Below, piece by piece: positions 38,284 to 48,278 of a stretch of DNA of 64,000 nucleotides. The notes under the pieces are model-generated. The model saw nothing but the letters and a program-made list of their open reading frames with translations, did no database searches and was not told the DNA's origin. How positions within the stretch are numbered: the stretch's first letter is position 1; each line of letters starts with the position of its first letter. The translations under genes were made by a program, and so were the position numbers. Source of the stretch: Dictyobacter kobayashii (lineage in GTDB: Bacteria; Chloroflexota; Ktedonobacteria; Ktedonobacterales; Ktedonobacteraceae); contig NZ_BIFS01000002.1 of the NCBI RefSeq assembly GCF_003967555.1, positions 1,488,001 to 1,552,000 of the forward strand. Direction: 5' to 3'.

Positions 38284-38661
38284 ATGGTAATGACAATGGC
38301 CACGATGACAAAATATATTTTGCGGAATGATCTTTCGATTGTATGTCGTGATACGTATGGCAAATTACTCTGCAACGAACATATTGTTCCGCTCACTCCG
38401 ACTGAGTATCGGCTCTGTAGTCTCTTTCTCAAAAAACGAGAGCATCAGATATCTTTTCAGACAGATACGTTTGTTTTCCCTTACATCCTGCGATCGGATC
38501 TACAAAAGTGGGCTGGGATTCCAAATAAGCAGTTGTTACGCAAGCATATCAGCAATGCGAACTCTAAGCTTGCTCCTCATCATTTACATATCAAGTCATT
38601 TGAGCAAGGGTATGTGCTTATTAATCAACAGGTGTTCATAGCAACTGGCGTGAATCAATAA
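38284..38661 (+). CDS. OmpR/PhoB-type winged-helix protein without receiver domain
   Basis: 125 residues with PLTPTEYRLCSLFL, LRKHISNANSKLAPHHLHIK and EQGYVLINQ, a full trans_reg_C winged helix. The final GYVL hairpin is intact, unlike in the related gene at 34.2-34.5 kb. There are several possible ATG starts near 38284. It is positioned directly before excisionase and integrase, so it may control excision by binding the 11-bp repeats. Confidence 0.75.
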   Translation: MVMTMATMTKYILRNDLSIVCRDTYGKLLCNEHIVPLTPTEYRLCSLFLKKREHQISFQTDTFVFPYILRSDLQKWAGIPNKQLLRKHISNANSKLAPHHLHIKSFEQGYVLINQQVFIATGVNQ

Positions 38662-38681
38662 GCCTCAGAGGAGATCGCACC

Positions 38682-38951
38682 ATGCCATATACAACATCAC
38701 GAGTTGTAAGCTCTCAGAAACGTTTTGCGACACGAGGGACAAACAAAAAAGAGCTTCCAGAACCTCTTTCACCTCCACCTGAGGCCTTAATTGATACGCA
38801 AGAATTACTTCAGTTCCTGAAGCTTGGCAAAACAAAGATTTCTGAGCTTATCAATCAGGAAGGGCTGCCCGTCCATAAATTTGGCAACACCTATAGGTTT
38901 GATCGGAACGAAGTATGGCAATGGCTTCAAAATCGTCGGCAAATACTGTAA
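38682..38951 (+). CDS. Excisionase-type helix-turn-helix protein
   Basis: 89 residues. A MerR/Xis winged-helix domain covers about 33-86: IDTQELLQFLKLGKTKISEL, INQEGLPVHKFGNTYRF, VWQWLQNRR. AGGAGAT precedes ATG. Adjacent to a tyrosine integrase, it is most likely the recombination directionality factor. Confidence 0.85.
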   Translation: MPYTTSRVVSSQKRFATRGTNKKELPEPLSPPPEALIDTQELLQFLKLGKTKISELINQEGLPVHKFGNTYRFDRNEVWQWLQNRRQIL

Positions 38952-38999
38952 AATAGATATATCCAGTCTTGCCCATAATAAGAAAGAAAAGTGCATTCA

Positions 39000-40217
39000 A
39001 TGGTCAAAATGGCATCCAATTCTAGCGCACCAGTACGAAATTCAAAACGGAAAAATGATTATGGGGATGGCACCATCTATGAACGTCAAGACGGACGCTT
39101 CGTCGCAAGTCTGAGATTAGTTACTGGCAAACGTATCGAGCGTTACGCCAAAACGAGAAAAGATGCAAAGGAGAAACTAAAGCAGCTTATTCGCGAAAAT
39201 GAGCAGGGTTCGCTGGTCACGGAGCGCAATCAGAAGGTAGGCGAGTATCTCAACGACTGGCTGAAGATGCGCCGCGACTCCCTGGCGATCAAAACAACGA
39301 CCTATGTTTCGTACAGCAGTTACATGCATCGCAATGTCATTCCGGTGCTTGGGAACATTCCATTGCAGCAATTGACTGGTACGCAGATCCAAAGGCTCTA
39401 CACGGCGCTGCGCAATGATGGCATTTCGCCAAATACTATTCATCTCATTCATACCATTTTAAGCGCCGCCCTCAATGATGCCGTAAGGTGGCACCGAATA
39501 GCTCTGAATCCTTGTAAGCATCTGACGGCACCTCGGGCACAACGAACGGAGATGAAGTACCTGACGCATGAGCAGGCGATACAGTTGGTAGAAGCAGCGA
39601 AGGGATATCGCATTGAACAGATCATCCTGCTGGCCGTCTCCCTTGGGCTGCGCAAAGGAGAGATCCTCGGTTTGCGTTGGGACGACATTGATTTTAATCA
39701 GGGAATCCTGACCGTCAGAAGAACCGTTTCCTACATTCCACCGCACGATGGAGCACTGCACATGTACCTGGAAACGGATCCCAAGACGGCGACAAGTAAG
39801 CGCACCATTATACTGCCGACCTTTATTCAGGAAGCGTTGAAAGCGCATCGCGCCCAACAACTCCAGGAGCGATTGAAGGCGGGAAAGGGATGGGAACAAC
39901 ATAACCTGGTTTTCTGTAGTACGCTGGGAAAACACGTCAAACCATCGTCCTTGCGGGCACAATTTAAGGAGGCCTTGCAGAAGGCGAACCTGCCAGATAT
40001 CCGCTTCCACGATCTGCGCCACTCAGCGGCCACCATCCTGTTGTCCATGGGCGTCAACGTCAAGGTGATCCAGGAACTGCTGGTCCATGCCAATGTCAGC
40101 ATTACGCTCAACATTTACTCGCATGTCACTCCTGCCATGCAGCGGGATGCCATGAGAGCACTCGATCACCACTATCAAATTGCAAAAAAAGGAGAGATTA
40201 TGGCTGGATCGGTTTAG
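39000..40217 (+). CDS. int: Tyrosine integrase of the integrative element
   Basis: About 405 residues from ATG at 39000 (a GTG at 38991 is also open). N-terminal AP2-like arm domain (GDGTIYERQDGRFVASLRL), SAM-like core-binding domain (about 80-170) and catalytic domain with R221 (SLGLRKGE), K270, H340/R343 (HDLRHSAAT), H366 and Y376 nucleophile (positions from 38991). Its codon usage becomes more GC-rich than the preceding genes. With the excisionase it defines the recombination end of the element; the attachment site is expected nearby. Confidence 0.95.
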   Translation: MVKMASNSSAPVRNSKRKNDYGDGTIYERQDGRFVASLRLVTGKRIERYAKTRKDAKEKLKQLIRENEQGSLVTERNQKVGEYLNDWLKMRRDSLAIKTTTYVSYSSYMHRNVIPVLGNIPLQQLTGTQIQRLYTALRNDGISPNTIHLIHTILSAALNDAVRWHRIALNPCKHLTAPRAQRTEMKYLTHEQAIQLVEAAKGYRIEQIILLAVSLGLRKGEILGLRWDDIDFNQGILTVRRTVSYIPPHDGALHMYLETDPKTATSKRTIILPTFIQEALKAHRAQQLQERLKAGKGWEQHNLVFCSTLGKHVKPSSLRAQFKEALQKANLPDIRFHDLRHSAATILLSMGVNVKVIQELLVHANVSITLNIYSHVTPAMQRDAMRALDHHYQIAKKGEIMAGSV

Positions 40218-40656
40218 CCATAAGGGCAGGTAGAAACAGGGTTTGTTCAATGCGGCTGGACACCAAATTTTGACAGCCAATTTGACAGCCAATTTACAAA
40301 AACGAGGCGGTTTACGCCGGTTGATAACGGTTCGGTACGAATGCACTTTTGAGCTCAAATCTTCAGAAAAGACATCCTCTGCGCTCCTCACGATAAAGCG
40401 GAATTGGTAAGACTGGTATAAGACAGGTACATATTTTTTAATTTCCAGGCAAAAAAGAGTGTGACAACCTCATTCTGTGCTGCTAAAAAATGATCACATC
40501 TTTATGTTGGTTGGATAGGCGATTCTAGCGCCATTAAAAAAGCGGAAAAATGGGCACGACATTCTGGAAGTTATCTAGGAGATAGTAGAAAGCTCCTCCA
40601 CGTATACTCAATTTCATCAGAGGCCAGTACACCCAAATACAGTGGAGGATGTCCAG
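40218..40656. other. Intergenic region after the integrase
   Basis: No gene. It contains a tandem TTTGACAGCCAA repeat (listed separately) and is a likely place for the attachment site; no tRNA is visible. GGAGG at 40645-40649 is the sigma-factor ribosome site. Confidence 0.45.
40269..40292 (+). repeat. Exact tandem 12-bp repeat near the integrase
   Basis: TTTGACAGCCAA occurs twice in tandem (40269-40280, 40281-40292) and continues with TTT. Position just after int suggests integrase arm sites or part of an attachment site, but no second att copy was found. Confidence 0.6.
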
Positions 40657-41651
40657 ATGAAAAACACGATGGTAACCGACGCAGCACAGACAACAACGAC
40701 AGAAACAATTCGCATTGAGGCAGATCCGGAAGCACTTAGCCTGAATGATTCGTCACGTTTCTATCGCTATGAGATTGGCCAGGTCGATCTACTTTCTTCG
40801 GATGAAGTGAAAAATCTGGCCCAGCGCATCGAAAAAGCTCGCGCGCTAACAAGTAAGCGGCAGCGCGGTCTACAGCGTATCCCAAAGGAGCCAAAGGAGG
40901 TCGAGGCAGCTCGTGAAGCATCTGATGCTAAGCGGCAGTTGATCGAGGCGAACCTACGCCTGGTCATGCATATCGCCCGCAAATATAAGGGCTTCGGTGT
41001 TGACCTGATGGACCTCGTCCAGGAGGGCAATATTGGACTGATGCATGCCGTGGAGAAGTTTGATTATAGGAAAGGCTATCGTTTCAGTACTTATGCAACC
41101 TGGTGGATTCGCCAGTATATTACGCGTGCTCTGGTTGAGCAGGCCCATATGATTCGTGTCCCTCTCTATAAAGTAGAGGAGATTAAGCGCCTGGGCCGTA
41201 TACGCCGCCGTATTCAGCAGGAACATGGGTTAGAGGGTGAGCCGACACTGGAACAACTGGCACACCAGATGGAGGTCAGTGTCCAACAGGTTATTTCACT
41301 GCTCTCGACCAATCAGGAGACGATCAGCCTGGATATGCCTCGCAAGGGGGCGACGACGAGATTTCCTTGAGCGATATTCTGGAAGATGATCCTATTTATT
41401 CGCCTGAGCGTATCGTTATCACTGAAACATTAAGAGAACACATCCACGATCTGCTTGATGCGTTATCACAGCGCGAAAGGAGAGTATTACAGCTCAGATA
41501 CGGCCTGGATGGCCAGGGTGAACATAGTTTATCGGAAACGGGAAAAAAGTTAGGCCTGAGCCACGAGGCGGTGAGACAGGTGGAGTTTCGCGCGTTACGT
41601 AAGTTAGATCCACCCAGCCGCAGCAGGATGCTTCAGGACTTTTTGGGGTGA
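40657..41651 (+). pseudogene. Sigma-70 family RNA polymerase sigma factor with one frame break
   Basis: Regions 1.2-2.4 (ANLRLVMHIARKYKGFGVD, DLVQEGNIGLMHAVEKFDY, YRFSTYATWWIRQYITRAL), region 3 and region 4 (LSQRERRVLQLRYGLDG, LSETGKKLGLSHEAVRQVE) are all present. The frame breaks at the G-run 41346-41350; one more G gives KGGDDEISLSDILEDDP and a 331-residue RpoD-like protein. ATG at 40657 follows GGAGG. Region 4 is complete, so sequence error is likely and the gene may be functional. Probable group 2-like principal-type sigma factor. Confidence 0.88.
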
Positions 41652-41711
41652 AACGATTGAGTCATTTCGATGATGAGGAACAGGAACGAGATTAAGTTTC
41701 CTGGATGAGAC

Positions 41712-41763
41712 AAGGTTGAGCCGCTTCTGCGCCCGCCAAGCGCACCAGGCTTAACCTTTTTTT
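41712..41763 (+). terminator. Terminator of the sigma-factor gene
   Basis: AAGGTTGAGCC (41712-41722) pairs with GGCTTAACCTT (41748-41758), followed by a T-run to 41763. The rest of 41764-42016 shows no gene. Confidence 0.75.
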
Positions 41764-42016
41764 ATTGTGGCCAGCTACAATGCTAGCGATAAGATGCCTG
41801 GTCAGAGCTTCCACCTTGCTAACCACCACCCATATTCCTTGCCAGGGAATACCTACTCTCTCACCAAGCATCACTCGATGATGAGTGATTCTAGTCTACC
41901 ATAGCTTCCCTATCCAGGTGAATGAAAAAAGTATTAATATTGGCTGCCTGCAGTTAGCTGGTATTTAAGATGAGAAAAGCGAGGAAGGAGCCCTTGCCGA
42001 ATATGGTTAGACGGTA

Positions 42017-42061
42017 TTGACATTTTGTGACCAGTGAGATAAAATAATGACTGCAAAGTCA
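42017..42061 (+). promoter_or_regulatory. Sigma-70 promoter with inverted repeat upstream of the TetR/MFS pair
   Basis: TTGACA (42017-42022), a 17-bp spacer and TAAAAT (42040-42045). Just downstream, TGACT-GCAA-AGTCA (42048-42061) is an inverted repeat that could be the TetR operator. The start codon is about 115 bp further on. Confidence 0.65.
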
Positions 42062-42163
42062 AAATAAAGACAATCATCCAAATATAGGCATGTTGGTCAA
42101 AAAAGAGACAAGGAAGTCATGAAAGCAACATGCAGTCAGGCAGTAAAGGAAACCATTAATTAA

Positions 42164-42802
42164 ATGCCATCGGTTCATATACATACTTCACTCAAAGAAC
42201 GGCAGCGTGAGCAGCGTGAACAGCTTATTCTGCAGGTAGCGGAGGAGGTCCTGCTTGAGAAAGGGTATTATGAAACTTCGATGGAGGAGATTGCCGTTCG
42301 TGTCGGTATCAGCAAAGGCACAATCTATCTACACTTTCGAGGAAAAGACGAATTAATTGCCGCTATCCTGCAACGTGATTTGCGGCTCATCCTCGATAAT
42401 CTAGATACAGTCATTGCTCAATATACAACTGCAAGAACTAAATTCGAAGCATTACTTACATTTCTCAATAATGGTCTTCTCTGCAAAAATTCACAATTAT
42501 TATCTTCAATCTACAATGGTGTGGATATTCAACGTAAGTTAAAAGAGCAGTCGAGCTTCGTCAGGGAAGTGATTGAATTTCTTTTTGTACATATCACCAG
42601 GATTGTAGAAGAGGGCAAAAAAGCGGGAGAGATTACGACCACGATCGCGACGCCGGTCATAGCGCGCACGTTTTTGGCGTTGATCACTCCCAGAAGTTAC
42701 GATGCACTGCTGCAACAAAAATACCATACATCAATGAATTCTGATGAAACAATCCAACAAATAGGAAAAATTTTCTTCGAAGGTATTACAAATAAAAAAT
42801 AA
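42164..42802 (+). CDS. TetR-family regulator of the adjacent efflux pump
   Basis: 212 residues. The N-terminal helix-turn-helix (QLILQVAEEVLLEKGYYETS, VRVGISKGTIYLHFRGKDEL) is characteristic of TetR; the C-terminal ligand domain is diverse, as usual. It is followed 27 bp later by an MFS exporter, so it most likely represses both genes until an efflux substrate binds. An inverted repeat downstream of the promoter at 42017 is a candidate operator. No ribosome site is obvious. Confidence 0.92.
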   Translation: MPSVHIHTSLKERQREQREQLILQVAEEVLLEKGYYETSMEEIAVRVGISKGTIYLHFRGKDELIAAILQRDLRLILDNLDTVIAQYTTARTKFEALLTFLNNGLLCKNSQLLSSIYNGVDIQRKLKEQSSFVREVIEFLFVHITRIVEEGKKAGEITTTIATPVIARTFLALITPRSYDALLQQKYHTSMNSDETIQQIGKIFFEGITNKK

Positions 42803-42829
42803 GTATTAAGAGGATCGGAAATACTGTTT

Positions 42830-44572
42830 ATGAAGAGTTTGACACAAGAAGAGACCATGGATGGGATAATCATCGAGCGAGATGCGACGCCTCCATTGGC
42901 AGATGTAATACAACACAATGATGAGCAGCCACGCTACACCAAAAAAGAGACACTCTTAACAATGCTCGGTGTTCTGCTGGTCATGCTCCTGGCATCGCTG
43001 GACCAGACCATCGTGTCGACGGCCATGCCCCATATCATTTCTGATCTCCAGGGTTTTGACCGCTATACCTGGGTCACAACGGCTTATATGCTCACTTCAA
43101 CCGTGATGGTACCAATTTATGGAAAACTTTCCGACCTCTACGGACGAAAGTCGATCTTCTTAATTGGTGTCAGCATTTTCTTGTTTGGCTCAGCCCTCTC
43201 AGGTGCTGCGCAATCCATGAACCAGTTGATCGCCTTTCGCGCCCTTCAGGGTCTTGGTGCGGCGGCACTACTACCCATTGCCATCGCGGTGGTCGGAGAT
43301 CTCTTCACCCCTCGCGAACGCGGCAAGTGGCAGGGGGTCACCACCGCCATCTTCGGCCTCTCATCGATTTTAGGGCCGGCGGTCGGCGGTTGGATTACAG
43401 AGAACACAACATGGCGCTGGGTCTTCTACGTCAATCTACCGATAGGCATGGTAGCACTGTTTGTGCTCATCTTCCTGATGCCAACGCTACATCAAAAAGT
43501 CCAGCAAGCGAAGATCGACTATATTGGCGCCTTCCTGCTCGTACTGGGAACGGTACCTCTATTGCTCGGCTTCACATGGGCAGGAGGAGACCTGGCCTGG
43601 ACATCAGCACCCATCATCGGGCTTTTTACGCTATCAATCGTGGCCTTCATCGCTTTCTTTGGCTATGAAATCAGGCTGGCCCATCGCGGGGAGCAACCGA
43701 TCATCGATCCACGGCTCTTCAAAAACAGCATTTTCAGCATCTCCATCCTGGTAACCATGATCATTAACATGGGTATGTTCGGCAGCATCTTCTTCCTGCC
43801 CCTCTTCGCCCAGGGTGTGCTCGGAGTATCGGCCACCAATAGTGGACTGCTCCTCTCACCGATGATGATCGCCTTGATGATCAGCAGCATCATCTCAGGT
43901 CAACTGATCTCCCGCTTCGGCAAATACAAATGGGTCGCAATAGTGGGCCTGCTCATCACCATCGTCGGCATGTACTTCTTGTATCGCTTAAACGTCAACT
44001 CGGCCAATATTGACCTCTCGATTGCCATGGTCATCGTCGGACTCGGACTCGGCTTTGGGATGTCTACCTATACAATCGCAGTACAAAATGCCTTGCCAGA
44101 CAAGATTGGTGAAGCGACCTCGGCTCTAACCTTCTTCCGCTCAATCGGCGGCACAGTCGCACTGGCGGCAATGGGTTCACTGATGTCATCGGCCTATGTA
44201 CCAGGCTTCCATAGCGCGCTCCCAGCCAGCCTGAAACAAGTGTTACCAGCGAAATTGCTCAATGTCTTTGACAACCCAAACATTCTGCTTTCAGCTGATA
44301 TGCAGAAACAGATTCAGCAGCAGTTCAGGCACTTTGGGCCTCAGGGCGCGAGCATCTACAACCAACTGATTGAGGCAGTAAAAATTGGCTTGACGCAGGG
44401 CATTCACAACGTCTTTATCCTCAGCCTCGTACTGATGGTAGTTGCCCTGGTAGCCGCCTTCTTCTTGAAAGAGCTCCCGTTGCGCGGTAGCGTCGCCGTT
44501 AAGGATAAAGCGCAGAATCTCGAAGGGATCTCGCACGAAGTTGAAAGTGTTAGTCCAGTCATGCTGCACTAA
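42830..44572 (+). CDS. MFS drug exporter of the DHA2 (14-helix) family
   Basis: 580 residues with an extended cytosolic N-terminus and 14 predicted membrane helices. LDQTIVSTAMPHI is the family motif D1, GKLSDLYGRKS motif A, RALQGLGAAALLPI motif B, LGPAVGGW motif C, and a large loop near 490-530. Such transporters (EmrB/QacA type) export drugs or toxic lipophilic ions by proton antiport. It forms an operon with the preceding TetR gene. Specificity unknown. Confidence 0.93.
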   Translation: MKSLTQEETMDGIIIERDATPPLADVIQHNDEQPRYTKKETLLTMLGVLLVMLLASLDQTIVSTAMPHIISDLQGFDRYTWVTTAYMLTSTVMVPIYGKLSDLYGRKSIFLIGVSIFLFGSALSGAAQSMNQLIAFRALQGLGAAALLPIAIAVVGDLFTPRERGKWQGVTTAIFGLSSILGPAVGGWITENTTWRWVFYVNLPIGMVALFVLIFLMPTLHQKVQQAKIDYIGAFLLVLGTVPLLLGFTWAGGDLAWTSAPIIGLFTLSIVAFIAFFGYEIRLAHRGEQPIIDPRLFKNSIFSISILVTMIINMGMFGSIFFLPLFAQGVLGVSATNSGLLLSPMMIALMISSIISGQLISRFGKYKWVAIVGLLITIVGMYFLYRLNVNSANIDLSIAMVIVGLGLGFGMSTYTIAVQNALPDKIGEATSALTFFRSIGGTVALAAMGSLMSSAYVPGFHSALPASLKQVLPAKLLNVFDNPNILLSADMQKQIQQQFRHFGPQGASIYNQLIEAVKIGLTQGIHNVFILSLVLMVVALVAAFFLKELPLRGSVAVKDKAQNLEGISHEVESVSPVMLH

Positions 44573-44633
44573 TCGCTTTTACAAGCCAGGACTTTTTACT
44601 GTTCCTCTTTGGCGCCAGCGGCGCCAGTTTGCG

Positions 44634-44675
44634 AGTGTGTGTGGTGAGTGGCTGCGGCCGCTCACCACACACACT
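44634..44675 (+). terminator. Strong 15-bp hairpin after the exporter gene
   Basis: AGTGTGTGTGGTGAG (44634-44648) pairs perfectly with CTCACCACACACACT (44661-44675). A smaller hairpin (TGGCGCC/GGCGCCA, 44610-44626) precedes it. Neither has a T-tract; they may block exonucleases or act with the next element. Confidence 0.45.
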
Positions 44676-44678
44676 TCA

Positions 44679-44800
44679 TACCTGAAATAATGTACCCTGA
44701 GATCTCTGGGCGAACTTCAAAAAAGCTTGCTTTTTCGGCATAAATCAGGTATCCTTAGAAGGTAAGTTTGAAGGGGCCACAAAAGTGGCTCCTTTTTTTG
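44679..44800 (+). ncRNA. Candidate structured RNA ending in a terminator
   Basis: ATACCTGA (44679-44686) pairs with TCAGGTAT (44745-44752), enclosing a hairpin CCCTGAGATCTCTGGG and an A-rich/T-rich stem AAAAAGC/GCTTTTT. Downstream, GGGGCCAC-AAAA-GTGGCTCC-TTTTTTT (44773-44799) is a perfect terminator. It could be a riboswitch-like or small RNA element. It matches no class I know. The rest to 45096 shows no gene. Confidence 0.4.
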
Positions 44801-45096
44801 TACATCTGCCATGTTTTCTTTCCAGCCAGCAATGCTAGCAACTCGTAGTACCATTCTTTTCATCCCCTTGCCACATCATTCAATCATTTACAAACAGCAC
44901 AATGCGCATATTATAAATGCTGCTAGAGCGGTAATTTATACACATCAGTACTAGTAAAGAATTGAATCGCAATATTCGGATGTATTGTTGCGTTTATTCA
45001 TACAGAAAGATCTATTTCAGATCGACTACCAGCCCTGGCTAAACATATTTTGAGTCTGTCTGTACTCTTTACTTTTTCTCGAAAGAGGGAAAACAC

Positions 45097-45984
45097 ATGC
45101 GACATCAGTTTTCACTGATGCTTATGCTCGTCGGGTTACTGTTGATCACGGTAGCATGCGCAGACATCCCTTCGGCGCACCTACTGGCAAGCCAGCCCAT
45201 GTCCTTTGCCCCCGACGCACTTAAAGCGACACCAACAGCGTTGCCGCCACCAAAAACGCAGGCAACGCCAGCCCCCAGCACCCGGGTACCAGCTGGACTG
45301 ATAGACGCGCTCTTTTATCATGGCTCCGAGAGCCACAAAGAGGTTGCACTGACCTTTGATGATGGACCAGACATTACCTACACACCAGAGATTCTAGCTA
45401 TCCTGAGTCAATACAATCTGCGCGCCACTTTTTTCAATATCGGCCAACACGTCCTGGCCTATCCCCAAATTACGAAAGCGGTATACGCAGCCGGCCACAC
45501 GATTGGCAACCATAGCTGGAACCATCCCCAGCTAACAGCCCTCGGACCAGCGCAAGTATTGTGGCAGATGGAATATACCAACCAGATTATCCAGCAAACC
45601 ATTGGTATTAGACCAACGCTGATGAGACCTCCATATGGCGCCATCAATCACATGGCGCATATACAGATTGAAAACGCCGGCCTCCTACCAATCATGTGGA
45701 ATGTCGATAGCGAAGATTGGAAACTCCAGGGTGTTAGTAGCATCGTCCAGACAACCTTGAGGGAAACCAGAAATGGCTCCATTATTTTGATGCACGATGG
45801 TGGAGGCAATCGCACCCAGACAGTAGCAGCTCTACCCTTGATTATTCAAGCACTAGAACAGCGCGGCTATACGATTGTCCCCATGCAGCAATTGCTGGAC
45901 CACTACAACGACGGAGCGAACAACACAGCAACACCAACGGTAACGCCAACCGTCATGCCAGATGTCAAAGCAGTTGGTGATTGA
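45097..45984 (+). CDS. Secreted polysaccharide deacetylase (CE4/NodB)
   Basis: 295 residues. N-terminal signal with a lipobox-like ITVAC (C21), then a Pro/Thr-rich linker. The NodB domain from about 80 has TFDDGPD (D88, D89), HTIGNHSWNHP with metal ligands H139 and H143, RPPYG (177-181), DSEDW and the late ILMHDGG histidine. It would remove acetyl groups from peptidoglycan or chitin-like sugars outside the cell. It is followed by a bidirectional terminator. GAAAGAGG precedes ATG. Confidence 0.92.
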   Translation: MRHQFSLMLMLVGLLLITVACADIPSAHLLASQPMSFAPDALKATPTALPPPKTQATPAPSTRVPAGLIDALFYHGSESHKEVALTFDDGPDITYTPEILAILSQYNLRATFFNIGQHVLAYPQITKAVYAAGHTIGNHSWNHPQLTALGPAQVLWQMEYTNQIIQQTIGIRPTLMRPPYGAINHMAHIQIENAGLLPIMWNVDSEDWKLQGVSSIVQTTLRETRNGSIILMHDGGGNRTQTVAALPLIIQALEQRGYTIVPMQQLLDHYNDGANNTATPTVTPTVMPDVKAVGD

Positions 45985-46017
45985 TCGAGATCGAGTAACG
46001 CCAAAAGAACTGACAGC

Positions 46018-46062
46018 AAGAGGCCTTCCCACTGCAAAGGTTTTTGAGTGGGAAGGCCTCTT
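46018..46062. terminator. Bidirectional terminator between convergent genes
   Basis: AAGAGGCCTTCCCACT (46018-46033) pairs perfectly with AGTGGGAAGGCCTCTT (46047-46062). It lies between the deacetylase and the convergent GH15 gene. Confidence 0.85.
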
Positions 46063-46063
46063 A

Positions 46064-46091
46064 TATAATAGTTATCCTATAATAGTTATCC
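46064..46091 (+). repeat. Exact tandem 14-bp repeat at the end of the GH15 gene
   Basis: TATAATAGTTATCC is repeated exactly at 46064-46077 and 46078-46091; the second copy contains the stop of the GH15 gene. Replication slippage is the simplest origin. Confidence 0.8.
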
Positions 46092-47926
46092 GAGCAACTT
46101 ACCATTGAGTGCACGATCAAGATTGTAGCAAGAACTGATCAAGGCCAGGTGGGTAAAAGCCTGAGGAAAATTGCCCAGAGCCTCGCCCGTCGGGCTAACC
46201 TCTTCAGCATAGAGGCCAACATGATTGGCATAGCTTAACATCTTCTCCAGTACCATGCGCGCCTCAAGCAGGCGACCAGCACGAGCCAGTGTCTCGACCA
46301 GCCAGAAACTACAAGGGCTAAAAGTACCCTCTGTCCCCTTCAACCCATCACTGGCGGCCCGTGATGGAACGTAGCGATAGACATGGGAATCAGTCGTCAA
46401 TTCACGCTGGATACGGCTAAGGGTACTGAGCATCTGCGGATCGGTTGGTCCACAAAACTTGGTCAAAACCATCAGTAGCGCACTTGCATCGACCTCGTCA
46501 CTACCATAATACTGCACAAAGCTCTTCTTCTGCTCATGCCACCCATTTTCCATGATATCATCATAAATTTCAGCGCTCACAGCAGTCCAATCAGAGATAG
46601 GCGCGGGCAGGCCCCGATGGCGAGCAATACGCAGGGCACGATCAAAAGCAACCCAACTCATAACGCGCGAATGTAGAAACGGTTTTTGGCCTCCACGCAC
46701 CTCCCAGATACCTTCATCTGGCTCACGCCAATGATCCTCCAACCACACCAACAAATGGCGCAAATGCTTCCACAAATCATACGAGATATCTTGATGGCGA
46801 TTAAAGATATAAATGGAATCGATCAATTCACCATAGATATCCAACTGCTTCTGTTTATAGGCACCATTGCCAATACGCACCGGACGACTCTTGCGATAGC
46901 CCTCCAGATGATCCAGGGTAAATTCTTCCAGATCGCGACGTCCATCGATCCCATACATGGGCTGTAACGAGCCATTCGGTTCCAGTTCATGACAACGATC
47001 ATCCAGCCAACCCATAAAAGATTCAGCCTCATCATAGAAGCCCAGGGTCAACAAGCCATAGAGAGTAAAAGCCGCATCCCGCAGCCACGTAAAACGATAA
47101 TCCCAGTTACGCGGCCCTCCAATACTCTCAGGCAAACTGGTAGTAGGGGCCGCCACAATCGCGCCCGTTGGAGCATACGTCAACAGTTTAAGCACCAGCG
47201 CCGAACGCTGCACCATCTCACGCCAGCGCCCCTGGTAGGTACACCTGGACATCCACCCCTGCCAGAAATCCATCGTCTCTTCAAAATCCTTTTGATAATG
47301 GCGCTCCGTCATCGGACGAATACCCGCATCGCCATCACACGTACACTCTAACAAAAAGTAGAGCTTGTGACGGGCATGCAGAGTAAAATGGGCACTCACG
47401 CCCCCCAGACCATCTTCTTTCAAGGGACAGTAGTAGCCAGGCCAAGGCACAAATCCTTAGTATAAAAAGTGGCTCCATGCTCAGAGAGATGCACGGTATG
47501 CTCATCCCTGGCATAATTAAAACCAGGACGACACACCATTTCAAAAGGCAGCGATCCTTTCACCACGGACACAGAGCGAATAATATGGTGAGAATGACCG
47601 ACATCCCATGACTGTCGAATAGGCATAAAATCGGTGATCTCACCAATACCATCATTGGTCAAAAAGCGTGTCACCAGAATATTGGTCTCTGGAAAGTATA
47701 GTTGTCGTGAGCGAATATCACTATTTGCAGACAAATCGGGAGAGATGCGAAAAAAGCCCCCTTTTTGCGCATCCAGGAGAGCTCCAAACACACTGGGAGA
47801 ATCAAAACGAGGAATGCAGCACCAATCGATAGAGCCATTTTTACCGACAAGCGCCACCGTATGTAGATCACCAATGATCGCATAATCCTCGATAGGCTGA
47901 TAATCAGCAGAGCGTACTTGTTCCAT
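46086..47926 (-). pseudogene. Glycoside hydrolase family 15 (glucoamylase/trehalase-like), one frame break
   Basis: Start ATG at 47926 with AAGGAAGA upstream. N-terminal part: IEDYAIIGDLHTVALVGKNG and IDWCCIPRFDSPSVFGALLD, the family signature. The frame ends at a TGA in the region of the G-run 47424-47426; one extra base continues PLKEDGLGGVSAHFTLHAR and gives about 613 residues through the (alpha/alpha)6 barrel (WDYRFTWLRDAAFTLYGLL, NQVGLYAEEVSP-like end). Cytosolic, acting on alpha-glucosides such as maltose, dextrin or trehalose by inversion. All motifs are kept, so sequence error is likely. Confidence 0.88.
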
Positions 47927-48278
47927 CATTCTTCCTTTACACAAATAAGGCAGGATCGACATCCCTAACAGCCGGATAGAAAACTGATGAATAAACAGGA
48001 CACGCTAAAGGGCACTTATATTAACAGTTGTAAGATGTTGTACAACAAAAGAGTGCCTGATTCCAAATAACCCCAACCCACCATGACTGGCAAAAGGAGC
48101 CCATTCACCTCAGATAGAGAGAAGGAATAGCCCATTTGGAGATAAATAGATTCTTCAAGCAAACGAGACAGTACAATTGTTCGTATAAGAGAATAAGGTG
48201 TACAACGCAAAGGTCAGCTATGTATGCCCTATGGTGCAGACAATACAATCAAAAAAAATGAAGATAAAGGTATAGCAA
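47927..48278. other. Intergenic region between divergent genes
   Basis: About 350 bp; no gene. It should hold promoters of the GH15 gene and the hydrolase homologue; none is certain. Confidence 0.35.
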
